This document shows positions 1-7,886 of a stretch of DNA of 55,754 nt, piece by piece. The notes under the pieces were generated by a model. That model did not search any database and was not told the DNA's origin. It saw only the letters and a list, made by a program, of their open reading frames with translations. This DNA is from Clostridiales bacterium 1_7_47FAA. GTDB lineage: Bacteria > Bacillota > Clostridia > Lachnospirales > Lachnospiraceae. Made by a program: the position numbers and the translations under genes. Position 1 is the first letter of the stretch. Every line of letters starts with the position of its first letter. The stretch spans positions 675,046 to 730,799 of the forward strand of contig DS990263.1 in the NCBI GenBank assembly GCA_000155435.1, in the 5' to 3' direction.

Positions 1-79
1 CGTGTGTTCCTTTCCCGTAACAATTTTATTTGGATTAAACAGAATAAAGACAGTGTTACCCTACTTTTCTTAAAAATGT

Positions 80-123
80 AAAAAGGACTAAACCTAACAA
101 ATAAATTTTGCTAGATTCAGTCC
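80..123 (-). terminator. Intrinsic terminator after the first wall-binding protein gene
   Basis: Read on the minus strand, GGACT...AGTCC arms (118-123 and 85-90) with further partial pairing inside are followed by a run of five T. It lies about 75 bases past the stop of the gene ending at 198. The loop is long, so the fold is less certain than the compact terminators elsewhere in the window. Confidence 0.55.
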
Positions 124-197
124 GTTTCCCTTTGTTGAACCATACTTGGACAGACTCCCGGTAAACCCTTGATTATATGGGTTTTTCTGTACTATCT

Positions 198-1199
198 TTA
201 CTGCACCCAAACGCCAGAACCATTCACATAGAATCCGTCAGGTGTCCATGTATCCTCATACATCACGCCATCTGTGCCAAGATAATACCACTTTCCGTTA
301 ATGGCCTGCCATCCGGTCAGCATGGCACCGCTGTCTGCCAGATAGAACCATTGTCCGTCCAGTCTCAGCCAGCCTGTCTGCATGTACCCGGAACTGTTGA
401 AATGGTACCATGCACCGTTAATCTGCTTCCAGCATGAGGAAGGATAACCGCCTGTATCATAGGAATACCACCAGCCATTGCCATCCTGGACCCAGTGTCC
501 ACTGCCGCCGTAATTGGCAATCTCATCCTCGTCAATGGACAGTGTGTCGGAATCATCTGACCATTCCCCTGTCTTGCTGTTGTAGGTTGCAATAGCCCTT
601 ACGCGGAAGGTATAATCGCCTTCCCGGTTAAAATAGCCTGCAAAATCATAAGATGTCCCGGTGGTGCTGACGGTTGTCACTGTCTTTTCGTCACGGAGCA
701 GCTTCACATCATAGCTTTTGGCCCCCTCAATCTCGTCCCACACAGCCACGGTATCCTCCCATTCAAGGTTGGACGTACCTTCCAGCTTGCCGCCAATACG
801 TTTCAGTTCCGCATATATCTCTATGTAGGACCCGCTGTCATAGACTTTTGCCCTTTTAAACGTAGCATTGCACCCGCTCAGTGTAAAATGGCTCTTGCTT
901 GTATAGGAAAAACGGTAACCGTCCTTTGCAGAAAGCTCAATCTTCACCTCCGGCACATCGCCAACCGTCCATGTGTCCTGATTATCCGAGTTGGTATACT
1001 CCGCGGACTCCACATAGTATTCACTGTCTTTTGCCCTTACAGTAATGTCGCCTATGTCATCTCCGCTTTTAGGCGCCTCGCCATACGAAAACTCCAGCCT
1101 TACCTTATCAATTTTTGTGTCGGCTGCATATGCAGTAAACGCGGTACTGACCGTCATCGCAGCAGCCATCAGCAGACATAACGCTTTTCGTTTGTTCAT
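198..1199 (-). CDS. Secreted cell-wall-binding repeat protein (copy 1)
   Basis: Encodes about 333 residues. An N-terminal signal peptide (MNKRK, hydrophobic core, cleavage near AYA-A) is followed by a domain of unknown fold, then a fibronectin-III-like segment around residues 145-225. The C-terminus holds about four aromatic GW-type repeats (WWYSYDTGG, AWYHFNSSG, QWFYLADSG, KWYYLGTDG) of the choline/glucan-binding kind. Such repeats are known to tether proteins to wall polymers. The ATG at 1199 is chosen over an upstream in-frame ATG because AGAGGGG precedes it and a clean signal peptide begins there. A close paralogue with more repeats lies at 23859-25040. No catalytic domain is visible, so adhesin or wall-scaffold is inference. 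Confidence 0.85.
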   Translation of the reverse strand: MNKRKALCLLMAAAMTVSTAFTAYAADTKIDKVRLEFSYGEAPKSGDDIGDITVRAKDSEYYVESAEYTNSDNQDTWTVGDVPEVKIELSAKDGYRFSYTSKSHFTLSGCNATFKRAKVYDSGSYIEIYAELKRIGGKLEGTSNLEWEDTVAVWDEIEGAKSYDVKLLRDEKTVTTVSTTGTSYDFAGYFNREGDYTFRVRAIATYNSKTGEWSDDSDTLSIDEDEIANYGGSGHWVQDGNGWWYSYDTGGYPSSCWKQINGAWYHFNSSGYMQTGWLRLDGQWFYLADSGAMLTGWQAINGKWYYLGTDGVMYEDTWTPDGFYVNGSGVWVQ

Positions 1200-1249
1200 A
1201 ACAATCCCCTCTCTGCGTAAATATAAATTATTTCCAGATACATACATTT

Positions 1250-1278
1250 ATTATAATAAATTTATTGCATCTATTCAA
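1250..1278 (-). promoter_or_regulatory. Sigma-A-type promoter of wall protein copy 1
   Basis: On the minus strand, TTGAAT (1273-1278) and TATAAT (1250-1255) are separated by exactly 17 bases, about 50 bases upstream of the start codon. The paralogue at 25 kb has a promoter of the same geometry. Confidence 0.7.
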
Positions 1279-1375
1279 TTTAACAATACTTACAATCTTA
1301 TTAATATATTTTCTGTCAAATGGCCCGGAATGCTTATATGCCTGGTCTTGTACAGCGCCGGTTCCATGACATAAG

Positions 1376-1414
1376 AATATCCGGAACCGTTTTTTACTCC
1401 CAGCTCCGGATATT
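1376..1414. terminator. Hairpin with a T-run on the plus side
   Basis: Perfect 10-bp arms AATATCCGGA / TCCGGATATT (1376-1385, 1405-1414). The T-run (TTTTTT) follows on the plus strand, although the only flanking gene (ending at 1449) is on the minus strand. It may act in both directions. Confidence 0.5.
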
Positions 1415-1448
1415 TTTTACATAAGTCGCTGATTTTTTATATGAAGGG

Positions 1449-1811
1449 TTATTCGTGAGAAGCAGGATCCATATTAGTAAGACATGCAAAAAGGATTGCA
1501 AGAAATTGGCTTGATGTTGGTCTTTTCTCAAGTGTATGGCCCGCCATTTTCTGAAGGAGTCCTGGTTCGGATTTCCAGGCCACCTGCGACAGCGTCCTTA
1601 TATTCCGTTCCACTGCGTGGCATGAAGTCTGATAGCGTCTGGCGATTTCAGGATACAGACATTTTGTGACGGAGTGGATACACTGCTCATCTTCTTCCAT
1701 TAACAAAAGGGCGTATTCCGTGTACCGGAAACCGATATAATGCAGGTCTGCCCCAAGTAGTGTCAACAACTTATGTATTTGTGCGGAATCAAATATGGCT
1801 TTATGCAACAT
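1449..1811 (-). CDS. Spo0A C-terminal-domain-like DNA-binding protein
   Basis: Encodes 120 residues. Residues about 12-80 match the Spo0A effector (C-terminal) domain pattern: a helix ending in HYIGFRYTEYALLLM, then SVTKCLYPEIARRYQT and AVERNIRTLSQVAW, which parallel the Spo0A recognition region (TKRLYPEIAKKY, RVERAIRHAIEVAW). There is no receiver domain, so it cannot be switched by the phosphorelay as Spo0A is. A tail of about 40 residues follows the domain. The start codon lies inside the end of the upstream HTH gene (11-base overlap), with AGGAGG 7 bases ahead, so the two are translationally coupled. Regulation of sporulation or stationary-phase genes is inference from the fold. Confidence 0.75.
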   Translation of the reverse strand: MLHKAIFDSAQIHKLLTLLGADLHYIGFRYTEYALLLMEEDEQCIHSVTKCLYPEIARRYQTSCHAVERNIRTLSQVAWKSEPGLLQKMAGHTLEKRPTSSQFLAILFACLTNMDPASHE

Positions 1812-2064
1812 CTTCTTTCCTCCTCCCCATCAGATACCTCAGTTCCCTGATGAAAGTAAGGATTTCTTCATCATTCAGCAGGAAAATATAGTATACCAAC
1901 GTCATTGCTGAAAAGCCATATCGCCCATGCTCCTGGTCAATATAGGACCTTGGCGAGATACGCAGGGCTTCTGCCATATGTTCTTGGGAAAAAGCATGAA
2001 CGCTACGATACGAATGAATTTGGCTTCTAAGAAAATCCTGAAACACAAGCTTATTCTCATTCAT
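1801..2064 (-). CDS. Small XRE-like helix-turn-helix protein
   Basis: Encodes 87 residues. The segment FSQEHMAEALRISPRSYIDQEHGRYG has the layout of a lambda-repressor/XRE helix-turn-helix (SQEHMAEAL then a recognition helix and a conserved Glu). The C-terminal part (FLLNDEEILTFIRELRYLM) looks like a short oligomerisation helix. AGGAGG lies 8 bases before the ATG. It overlaps the start of the Spo0A-C-like gene and probably forms a two-gene unit with it. A partner-regulator role is inference. Confidence 0.65.
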   Translation of the reverse strand: MNENKLVFQDFLRSQIHSYRSVHAFSQEHMAEALRISPRSYIDQEHGRYGFSAMTLVYYIFLLNDEEILTFIRELRYLMGRRKEDVA

Positions 2065-2494
2065 AAAGATGTCCTCCTACATTTCGACAATTATATGGGA
2101 ATTTTACCCGTTAGCAGGACGAATTACCATGAGGTGTACCTCAGGGAGGGGAATATTTATTTGATTACAGGTTACTAATTTAAGATTCCAACATCCAAAT
2201 CATGCAAATTTCTCACTTCCATATGAATCTGATTTTAACCGGCCGGCTTTTCAGGTAATTTACCCATAGGTGAACGGTTCCTGATGATTATTATACAATG
2301 AATCTGCAGGGTTTGCAGGAAATATATTTCCATATATTCAAATTTACATGATATAATCCCGTCTTTAACAGTATAAATGCGGGGAATGCCTGCAATTAAA
2401 GGCATTCCCCGCATTTATATGAGACAAAATGTAAATATATATCATTGTTTTTCCTGATGCCAACTTGCATATAAACGTGAACTACACAATTCGC
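2065..2494. other. Intergenic stretch upstream of the HTH/Spo0A-C pair
   Basis: About 430 bases without a credible gene. It holds a palindrome TGAGGT-GT-ACCTCA (2130-2143) roughly 65 bases upstream of the HTH gene start and a TATAAT-like box (about 2090-2095, minus strand). A perfect 18-bp hairpin (2373-2418) lies near its far end. The rest is AT-rich with no further recognisable signal. Confidence 0.5.
2373..2418. terminator. Strong hairpin terminator
   Basis: Perfect 18-bp inverted repeat: arm 2373-2390 containing GCGGGGAATGCC, arm 2401-2418, with a 10-base loop. It sits 75 bases beyond the end of the minus-strand gene at 2495. Neither side has a clean T-run, so it may be a bidirectional terminator or RNA-stability structure. 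Confidence 0.6.
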
Positions 2495-2767
2495 TCAGGG
2501 AATCTCATACTGGATGATTCCGTTCTCTCCCACCACGATGGTGATGACCATATAAAAGCCCTCCTGTTTTATGGCATCAGACTTCTGTGATACCTGTATA
2601 CCATCTATATACCAGCGTTCTGCTTCGCCGCTGTTCCCGTACAAATGTAGTCCTTTCCTAAACAGCAACACTCTGTATCTGGGAGCCAAAGGCGTTCTGG
2701 CAGAGCCATCCATACAACGGCCATGGTGATAACATCTGCTCTTTTCTGATATTGCTGAAATCATTGC
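2495..2767 (-). CDS. Small hypothetical protein
   Basis: Encodes about 90 residues and is not recognised. The ATG at 2767 is preferred over one 12 bases upstream because AAAGGTG precedes it. The C-terminal half (RWYIDGIQVSQ...GFYMVITIVVGENGIIQYEI) looks like alternating beta strands; the N-terminal part is Cys/His-containing and irregular. It lies between two strong hairpins, which fits a single-gene transcript. It could be a degraded fragment. Confidence 0.35.
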   Translation of the reverse strand, partial: AMISAISEKSRCYHHGRCMDGSARTPLAPRYRVLLFRKGLHLYGNSGEAERWYIDGIQVSQKSDAIKQEGFYMVITIVVGENGIIQYEIP

Positions 2768-2792
2768 ACCTTTATTCATTAATTACTAAATG

Positions 2793-2837
2793 AAAAGGGA
2801 TAGAACTGCAGTTTATTGCACAATTCTATCCCTTTTT
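2793..2837. terminator. Bidirectional hairpin terminator
   Basis: Arms AAAAGGGATAGAA and TTCTATCCCTTTT flank an interrupted second stem (TGCA...TGCA), with T-runs on both sides. It immediately follows the stop of the minus-strand gene ending at 2838. Confidence 0.75.
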
Positions 2838-3131
2838 TTATTTAGGAAATGCTGGCTGATAATATGCAACCATTAGTTGCTGGGAAAGTTCAGGCGTCAA
2901 TGCGCCATACTTTGCCAGAACCCTCATTGTGTGTAGGATTTCATCTCTCTCACACTTTCTTGCTTCTATAGCTATCTCAGCTAATTTTTTTTGTGCCTTT
3001 GTGCGCTGATAAGCTAATATTGGACTTGCAATCGCCATTGGAACCGCAGAGATTAAATCATTAACAAAGTTACTCCCTCCGCCATAAGGTATTACATCGT
3101 TGATTCCACTATAATTTGTAAGTTCATTCAT
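2838..3131 (-). CDS. Small hypothetical protein with a hydrophobic segment
   Basis: Encodes 97 residues, family not recognised. The N-terminus is Gly/Asn-rich, followed by a hydrophobic stretch (residues about 26-42, LISAVPMAIASPILAY) and a charged helical part (KKLAEIAIEARKCERDEIL). AGAAAGGAGA lies about 9 bases before the ATG, supporting real translation. A possible promoter TTGCAT-N17-TAAACT lies upstream. It neighbours the HTH-HAD fusion gene in an AT-rich patch and may have arrived with it. Confidence 0.55.
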   Translation of the reverse strand: MNELTNYSGINDVIPYGGGSNFVNDLISAVPMAIASPILAYQRTKAQKKLAEIAIEARKCERDEILHTMRVLAKYGALTPELSQQLMVAYYQPAFPK

Positions 3132-3273
3132 TGCCGCCGTCTCCTTTCTAAGCCTTGTCCGTAACTAAATTTTAACATTTTCTATATATTTAGTTTACAA
3201 TTTCACTGGAGAATATGCAAGGATATCGTTTGATGTTATTTGTGGCATTTATAATACATGTTTTTCTTTCATT

Positions 3274-3293
3274 CTGTCACAAACTGTCACAAA
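3274..3293 (-). repeat. Two tandem 10-base repeats (CTGTCACAAA)
   Basis: CTGTCACAAA occurs twice back to back (3274-3283, 3284-3293) just after the stop of the HAD gene and upstream of the 97-residue protein's promoter region. Possible paired regulator half-sites; the function is unknown. Confidence 0.5.
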
Positions 3294-3298
3294 TCCAT

Positions 3299-4381
3299 CT
3301 ATAAATAGTTCAATATATCAGTTAAATCATCGCATGTCATAATGCAATTATTCCAAATCTTACTGTTAGATGCATCTGTTAGTTTTGGGTTAATACACAA
3401 TGTATATACACCTGAATTATACGCAAATTGATCATTTATAGAATTGCCCACAAATAAAATATCATTTGGTGAAATGTTTAACCTTTGAGAAATCTCAAAT
3501 ATAAACTCTGCTTTACCTTCAAAATCATATTTAGTACCTATTATTTGCGTCAGGAAGCCTCCCTCATCCCACAAAAAATCATTTGCTTTGACATCATAAA
3601 TGTATTGAATTAAACTTCCCATTGTTTTCTTAATAACAGAATATATAGACCCGGATACAATATATATTCTGATATTCTTCTTGTCTAAAGCATTAAAAGT
3701 TTTTCTGACACCTTTAATCAAATGGATTTTAGAGGCTATTTCATTTTCTAAAATATCACGATGCAACCTTCGCTCACGAAATTTCTCTTCTGTTATCTTA
3801 CACCACTCTTCATGGGATATTTCTTTTCGATTGAATTTCATATGTAAATTCTGGCATTCTTTAACATCATATCCAAGACTGGTCCATATGCTCTCCCAAG
3901 TTGTCCTGTTTGTTTTCCCATCGGTCAATGTACCATCAAAGTCAAAAACTACTACTCTGGTATTTCTTTCTTTATCAGTTTTGGTTTCTGTTATCTCATC
4001 TAAATTAGGTTTGTCTTTTGCAGCATTATAATAAAAATTTAGTATTTCTCCTACAAATTCATTAATTCTTGGATATGCATTTCTTATTCGATAGTATTCA
4101 TGGAGCATCTCCTCCTTCGTAAAAACATCACTAATCTCTCCTATTACCAATTTGTCAGTCGCTTCATTACTCACAATATGTGTACATAAAAACTTTCTTA
4201 AATCAGATAGTGCTTCGATTTGAGGTAATCGCTTACTTGTTTTCCAATAACGGATGGCTGAGGAAGACCACGTATACTCGGATGAAAAGTCATCATAATC
4301 TAATTCATATTTAAAAAAAATAGTTTTAAATAAATTTGCAAAATGCCGTTTCCATATTAAATTATCTTTTTTTCGCCCCAT
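3299..4381 (-). CDS. HTH-HAD phosphatase fusion protein
   Basis: Encodes about 360 residues. Residues 1-115 are basic and resemble a Cro/XRE-type helix-turn-helix (TWSSSAIRYWKTSKRLPQIEAL). Residues about 135-360 are a complete HAD phosphatase: motif I VVVFDFDGTLTDG with both nucleophile Asp residues, motif II IYIVSGS, a Lys around GTKYDFEGKAEF, and motif III/IV ILFVGNSINDQF. The layout resembles SerB-like HAD enzymes, which hydrolyse small phosphate esters. The ATG at 4381 is chosen over one 15 bases upstream because GGGGGA is suitably spaced. The gene is visibly AT-rich relative to the rest of the window, suggesting transfer. The substrate cannot be told from sequence. Confidence 0.75.
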   Translation of the reverse strand: MGRKKDNLIWKRHFANLFKTIFFKYELDYDDFSSEYTWSSSAIRYWKTSKRLPQIEALSDLRKFLCTHIVSNEATDKLVIGEISDVFTKEEMLHEYYRIRNAYPRINEFVGEILNFYYNAAKDKPNLDEITETKTDKERNTRVVVFDFDGTLTDGKTNRTTWESIWTSLGYDVKECQNLHMKFNRKEISHEEWCKITEEKFRERRLHRDILENEIASKIHLIKGVRKTFNALDKKNIRIYIVSGSIYSVIKKTMGSLIQYIYDVKANDFLWDEGGFLTQIIGTKYDFEGKAEFIFEISQRLNISPNDILFVGNSINDQFAYNSGVYTLCINPKLTDASNSKIWNNCIMTCDDLTDILNYL

Positions 4382-4396
4382 AGTAGTTTCCCCCAT

Positions 4397-4863
4397 AGTA
4401 AAATGAATTTATATTTATTTTATGGATTACAATTTTTGCAAGGTGCATATTCAGTTATAGTTAGTGCCTTAATAAAGAACTTGCTGATGTGCTTTTCATG
4501 GTGTCCTGATTTTAGAATATTGACAAATATGTTCCAACCTAAAAATACCCTGGCTGGATAAGAATGCTATCTTCTTGGTCTGCATCCATGAAATGAACTT
4601 TTAATGTTGCCTGCTAACAATGTATCCAGTAACCCAGCAGTACCTTTTCTCATAGTCTTTATATTTCCCCTCCCATATTTTACTATATACAAGTGTACCA
4701 CTGGGTTACAGTATAATCAATCGGATAAGAGCTTATTTTCCACATGTAACACAAAGGACTCCCATATTCTAAGGGAGTCCTTGTATTTGACTTTTAAAAC
4801 AGTATAAAATTGTGATTAATCCAACTATCCATCATTCCATAAGAACCGCCTAATTCCTTGGTT
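4397..4863. other. AT-rich intergenic stretch between the HAD gene and metA
   Basis: About 465 bases. The only clear structure is the hairpin at 4754-4782. A short plus-strand open frame of 67 codons (4604-4807) has no convincing ribosome site or recognisable protein pattern. Promoter elements of the HAD gene should lie at its low-coordinate end, but I see no strong -35/-10 pair. Confidence 0.5.
4754..4782. terminator. Hairpin terminator downstream of metA
   Basis: Perfect 10-bp arms AAGGACTCCC / GGGAGTCCTT (4754-4763, 4773-4782) with a 9-base loop. It lies about 80 bases past the metA stop. No strong T-run on the minus side, so efficiency is uncertain. Confidence 0.6.
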
Positions 4864-5790
4864 TCATACTTCTTCCTCTTCCTCATCCAGCACATAAGGC
4901 GTGGTCTGATACACATAATAGTTCAGCCAATTCGTATACAGCGTATTGGATGTATTCCTCCAGGTCAGGGCCGGTACTGAGAACGGGTCATTATGCTCAT
5001 AGTAATTACAGGGCACTTCAGGATTCAGGCCCTTGTTCAGATCCCTGTGGTATTCGTTGTTCAGGGTCATCCTGTCATATTCCGGGTGCCCCTGTACAAA
5101 GACCTGGCTGCCGTCGCGGCTCATCACCAGGAATACGCCGGCCTCCTCTGATTCTGCCAGTATCATCAGCTCCGGGTGCTTTAAGATATCGCTTTTACGC
5201 ACTTCCGTATATCTGGAATGGGGCGCCAGGAAATAATCATTGAGGCTGCGCACCAGCGGCACCTTCCTGTCCAGCACTTTGTGGTTGTAGATGCCAGACA
5301 GTTTCTTCTCTATGGGATATTTCCGGATTCCATAATGATAGTACAGGCCGGCCTGGGCTCCCCAGCAGATATGTATGGTGGAGGTCACATGGGTCTTGCT
5401 CCACTCCATGATTTTTGAAAGCTCGGGCCAGTAATTCACCTCTTCGAAATCCAGGTTTTCCACCGGCGCGCCTGTGATAATCATGCCGTCGAACTTTTTC
5501 TTCCGTATATCGTCATAGGTTATGTAAAACTTATTCAGATGGCTGGCCGAGGTGTTCTTGGACACATGGGTGGACAGCATGAGAAAGGTGCAGTCCACCT
5601 GAAGGGGCGTGTTGGAAAGGGCGCGCAGAAGCTGGGTCTCCGTTTCCTCCTTTAACGGCATCAGGTTCAGGATTAATATCTCCAAAGGCCTGATATCCTG
5701 GCGCATGGCCCGGTCCTCGTCCATGATGAATATATTCTCTGACTCCAGGATGGTCCTGGCTGGAAGTTCTTTTTGTACTTTAATCGGCAT
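4864..5790 (-). CDS. metA: Homoserine O-acyltransferase, predicted acetyl-CoA type
   Basis: Encodes 308 residues, the usual MetA length. It acylates homoserine as the committed step of methionine synthesis in the cytosol. Catalytic Cys142 is in HICWGAQAG, and the later GHPEYD carries the catalytic His and Glu. Residue 111 (GAPVE) is Glu. In MetA enzymes Glu at 111 is known to favour acetyl-CoA and Gly to favour succinyl-CoA, so O-acetyltransferase activity is predicted. An in-frame extension of 74 codons exists upstream, but the ATG at 5790 has GGGAGAG before it and begins the conserved MPIKV... start. It is the last gene of the queA-rluF-ligA-metA run, with a structured leader in front. Confidence 0.93.
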   Translation of the reverse strand: MPIKVQKELPARTILESENIFIMDEDRAMRQDIRPLEILILNLMPLKEETETQLLRALSNTPLQVDCTFLMLSTHVSKNTSASHLNKFYITYDDIRKKKFDGMIITGAPVENLDFEEVNYWPELSKIMEWSKTHVTSTIHICWGAQAGLYYHYGIRKYPIEKKLSGIYNHKVLDRKVPLVRSLNDYFLAPHSRYTEVRKSDILKHPELMILAESEEAGVFLVMSRDGSQVFVQGHPEYDRMTLNNEYHRDLNKGLNPEVPCNYYEHNDPFSVPALTWRNTSNTLYTNWLNYYVYQTTPYVLDEEEEEV

Positions 5791-5839
5791 ATCATTCTCT
5801 CCCTTCAAATGTTGTGTGTTGTGTGGTTTATGCACAATC

Positions 5840-5922
5840 AGCACAGCTTCACCGGCAGCCTTTAAACGTTCCGGATAGCAGCTTCCAGACATCCCCCAGG
5901 GCCTGCCGGCGGAAACTGTGCT
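5840..5922 (-). promoter_or_regulatory. Three-helix structured leader between ligA and metA
   Basis: On the minus strand three helices nest. P1 is AGCACAG/CTGTGCT (5916-5922 with 5840-5846), P2 is CCGGCAG/CTGCCGG (5903-5909 with 5852-5858), and P3 is TCTGGA/TCCGGA (5884-5889 with 5870-5875). They are separated by purine-rich internal loops. P1 begins in the ligA stop codon. No T-run follows, so it is not a simple terminator. It does not match a SAM-I pattern I know; riboswitch or processing element is inference. Confidence 0.45.
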
Positions 5923-7873
5923 ACAACATTCGCAGGAACTCCTCTTCTGATATGATTGGGACCCCCAGGTCCTTTGCTTTTTTATTCTTTGATGAATTGG
6001 AGGCCACGTCATTATTAATCAGATACGTTGTCTTGGCAGTGACGGAGCCGGTGGCCTTGCCGCCCCTGCTCTCGATAACCTCCTGCAGCTCCTTGCGGTT
6101 TGCAAAATGCTCCACGGAGCCGGTAATCACAAATGTCATGCCTTCAAATATGGCATCCATTGTCTCCACCTGCTCCGCCTCAATGGTAAGCTCCTTCAAC
6201 AGATGGTCCACTGCCAGGTTATTCTTCTCTGATGCAAAATAATCCATCCATGCCTGGGCCAGGACGCCGCCGATTCCATCCACGGCAACCAGCTCATCTG
6301 CCTGGGCATGGCGCATTTTCTCAAAATCAGATTTAAACTCCCTGCAGAGCATCTTGGCATTGGCAAGGCCGATTCCCGCGATTCCCAGACCATACACCAT
6401 CCTTGGCAGGGTTGTATTGCTTGCGGTCTTAATGGATGCAATCAGGTTGTCATAGGATTTCTGTCCAAAGCCTTCCATCTCCACAATCGCATCCTTATGC
6501 TCCTCCAGATGGAAGATATCCGCATACTCATGGATAAAGCCCGCGCCTATGAACTTCTCCAGGGTGGCTTCGGACAGCCCGTCAATATTAAGGGCGTCAC
6601 GGCTCACGAACAGGGTGAAGCTTTTTATCTTCTTAGCCTGACAGTCCGGGTTGGTGCAGTACAGGCTTTTCACATCATTCATCTGCTTTATCTGGGTCTC
6701 GCCGCCGCACACAGGACATTCTTTTGGTATATCCCTGACCCCGCTGCGCGTCAGGTTATCCGCAATCTGGGGGATGATCATGTTGGCCTTGTACACCGTA
6801 ATGGTATCGCCCTGGCCCAGGTCCAGTGCTTCCATGATACTCAGGTTATGGACACTGGCCCTGCTCACCGTGGTGCCCTCCAGCTCCACCGGGTCAAACA
6901 CGGCAACCGGGTTGATCAGGCCGGTCCTTGACGCGCTCCACTCAATGTAATCCAGCCTTGTCTCCCTGATTTCATCCTGCCACTTAAATGCAATGGAGTT
7001 GCGGGGGAACTTGGCTGTCCTTCCCAGGGCTTCCCCGTATGCGATATCGTCAAAGGTGAGCACCAGCCCGTCGGAAGGCACGTCATTGCCCTCCACTGCC
7101 TCTGCAAATCCATTGACCGCCTCAGGCAGGTTTTCCGCCGTCACTTCTTCGTAGTGTACCACTTCAAAGCCCTGCTCCCTCAGCCATTCAAACTGGCGCT
7201 TCCTGGAATTCCCAAAATCCACGCCATCAGCCCTTACCAGGGCAAATGCCTCAAAATGCACGTTTCTCTCAGCCGTTATCTGGCTGTTCAGCTGGCGCAC
7301 CGAACCGCTGCAGAGATTGCGCGGATTCTTATACTTGGCGTCCACGTCCTCGATTTCTTCGTTAATCCTCTTAAAATCCGAATAGGTAATGACTGCCTCT
7401 CCCCTGAGGATTAGCTGTCCCTCGTAGGAAATATTAAGAGGTACGTTGGCAAACACCCGGGCATTGGGGGTGATGACCTCGCCAATCTCCCCGTTTCCCC
7501 TTGTAACCGCCTTTGTAAGCCTGCCGCCTTCATAGGTAAGCACAATGGTCAGCCCATCCATTTTCCAGGACAGAAGTCCCTTCTGATCCCCCAGCCACGA
7601 CTGAAGGTCCTCCACGCTCTTTGTCTTGTCAAGGGAAAGCATGGGGGACTCATGGGTCTCCTTGGGCAGCTCGCTTAACACCTCGTATCCCACCCTCTGG
7701 GTGGGGCTTCCTGACATGATGATTCCTGTCTCTTTTTCCAGGGAACAAAGTTCATCGTAAAGCCTGTCATATTCAAAATTGCTCATGATTTCCCGGCTTT
7801 CCTGATAATAAGCCTTTCCTGCCTGTCTCAGGGTGGAAACCAACTCTTTCATTCTCTGAATCCTGTCTTCCAT
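5921..7873 (-). CDS. ligA: NAD-dependent DNA ligase
   Basis: Encodes 650 residues, close to the family's usual 660-670. It seals 3'-OH/5'-phosphate nicks in replication and repair using NAD+. Visible parts are an N-terminal Ia region, the adenylation motif with Lys104 in SWKMDGL (usual form KxDG), and an OB-fold region. A four-Cys zinc site (C386, C389, C406, C411), helix-hairpin-helix repeats (about 440-560) and a C-terminal BRCT domain (about 577-650) follow. The motif wording (KMDG) and some loops are divergent from E. coli LigA but all domains are present. It lies 13 bases after the rluF-like gene and is probably co-transcribed. Confidence 0.93.
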   Translation of the reverse strand: MEDRIQRMKELVSTLRQAGKAYYQESREIMSNFEYDRLYDELCSLEKETGIIMSGSPTQRVGYEVLSELPKETHESPMLSLDKTKSVEDLQSWLGDQKGLLSWKMDGLTIVLTYEGGRLTKAVTRGNGEIGEVITPNARVFANVPLNISYEGQLILRGEAVITYSDFKRINEEIEDVDAKYKNPRNLCSGSVRQLNSQITAERNVHFEAFALVRADGVDFGNSRKRQFEWLREQGFEVVHYEEVTAENLPEAVNGFAEAVEGNDVPSDGLVLTFDDIAYGEALGRTAKFPRNSIAFKWQDEIRETRLDYIEWSASRTGLINPVAVFDPVELEGTTVSRASVHNLSIMEALDLGQGDTITVYKANMIIPQIADNLTRSGVRDIPKECPVCGGETQIKQMNDVKSLYCTNPDCQAKKIKSFTLFVSRDALNIDGLSEATLEKFIGAGFIHEYADIFHLEEHKDAIVEMEGFGQKSYDNLIASIKTASNTTLPRMVYGLGIAGIGLANAKMLCREFKSDFEKMRHAQADELVAVDGIGGVLAQAWMDYFASEKNNLAVDHLLKELTIEAEQVETMDAIFEGMTFVITGSVEHFANRKELQEVIESRGGKATGSVTAKTTYLINNDVASNSSKNKKAKDLGVPIISEEEFLRML

Positions 7874-7886
7874 TCTGTTCTCCTGA

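Noticed and set aside
4604-4807. 67-codon plus-strand frame between the HAD gene and metA
   Set aside because: No ribosome site, runs through a terminator hairpin, and has no protein-like pattern.
5791-6012. 74-codon in-frame extension upstream of metA
   Set aside because: It overlaps the end of ligA, lacks MetA similarity, and the ATG at 5790 has a good ribosome site; Glu111 and Cys142 also number correctly only from that start.
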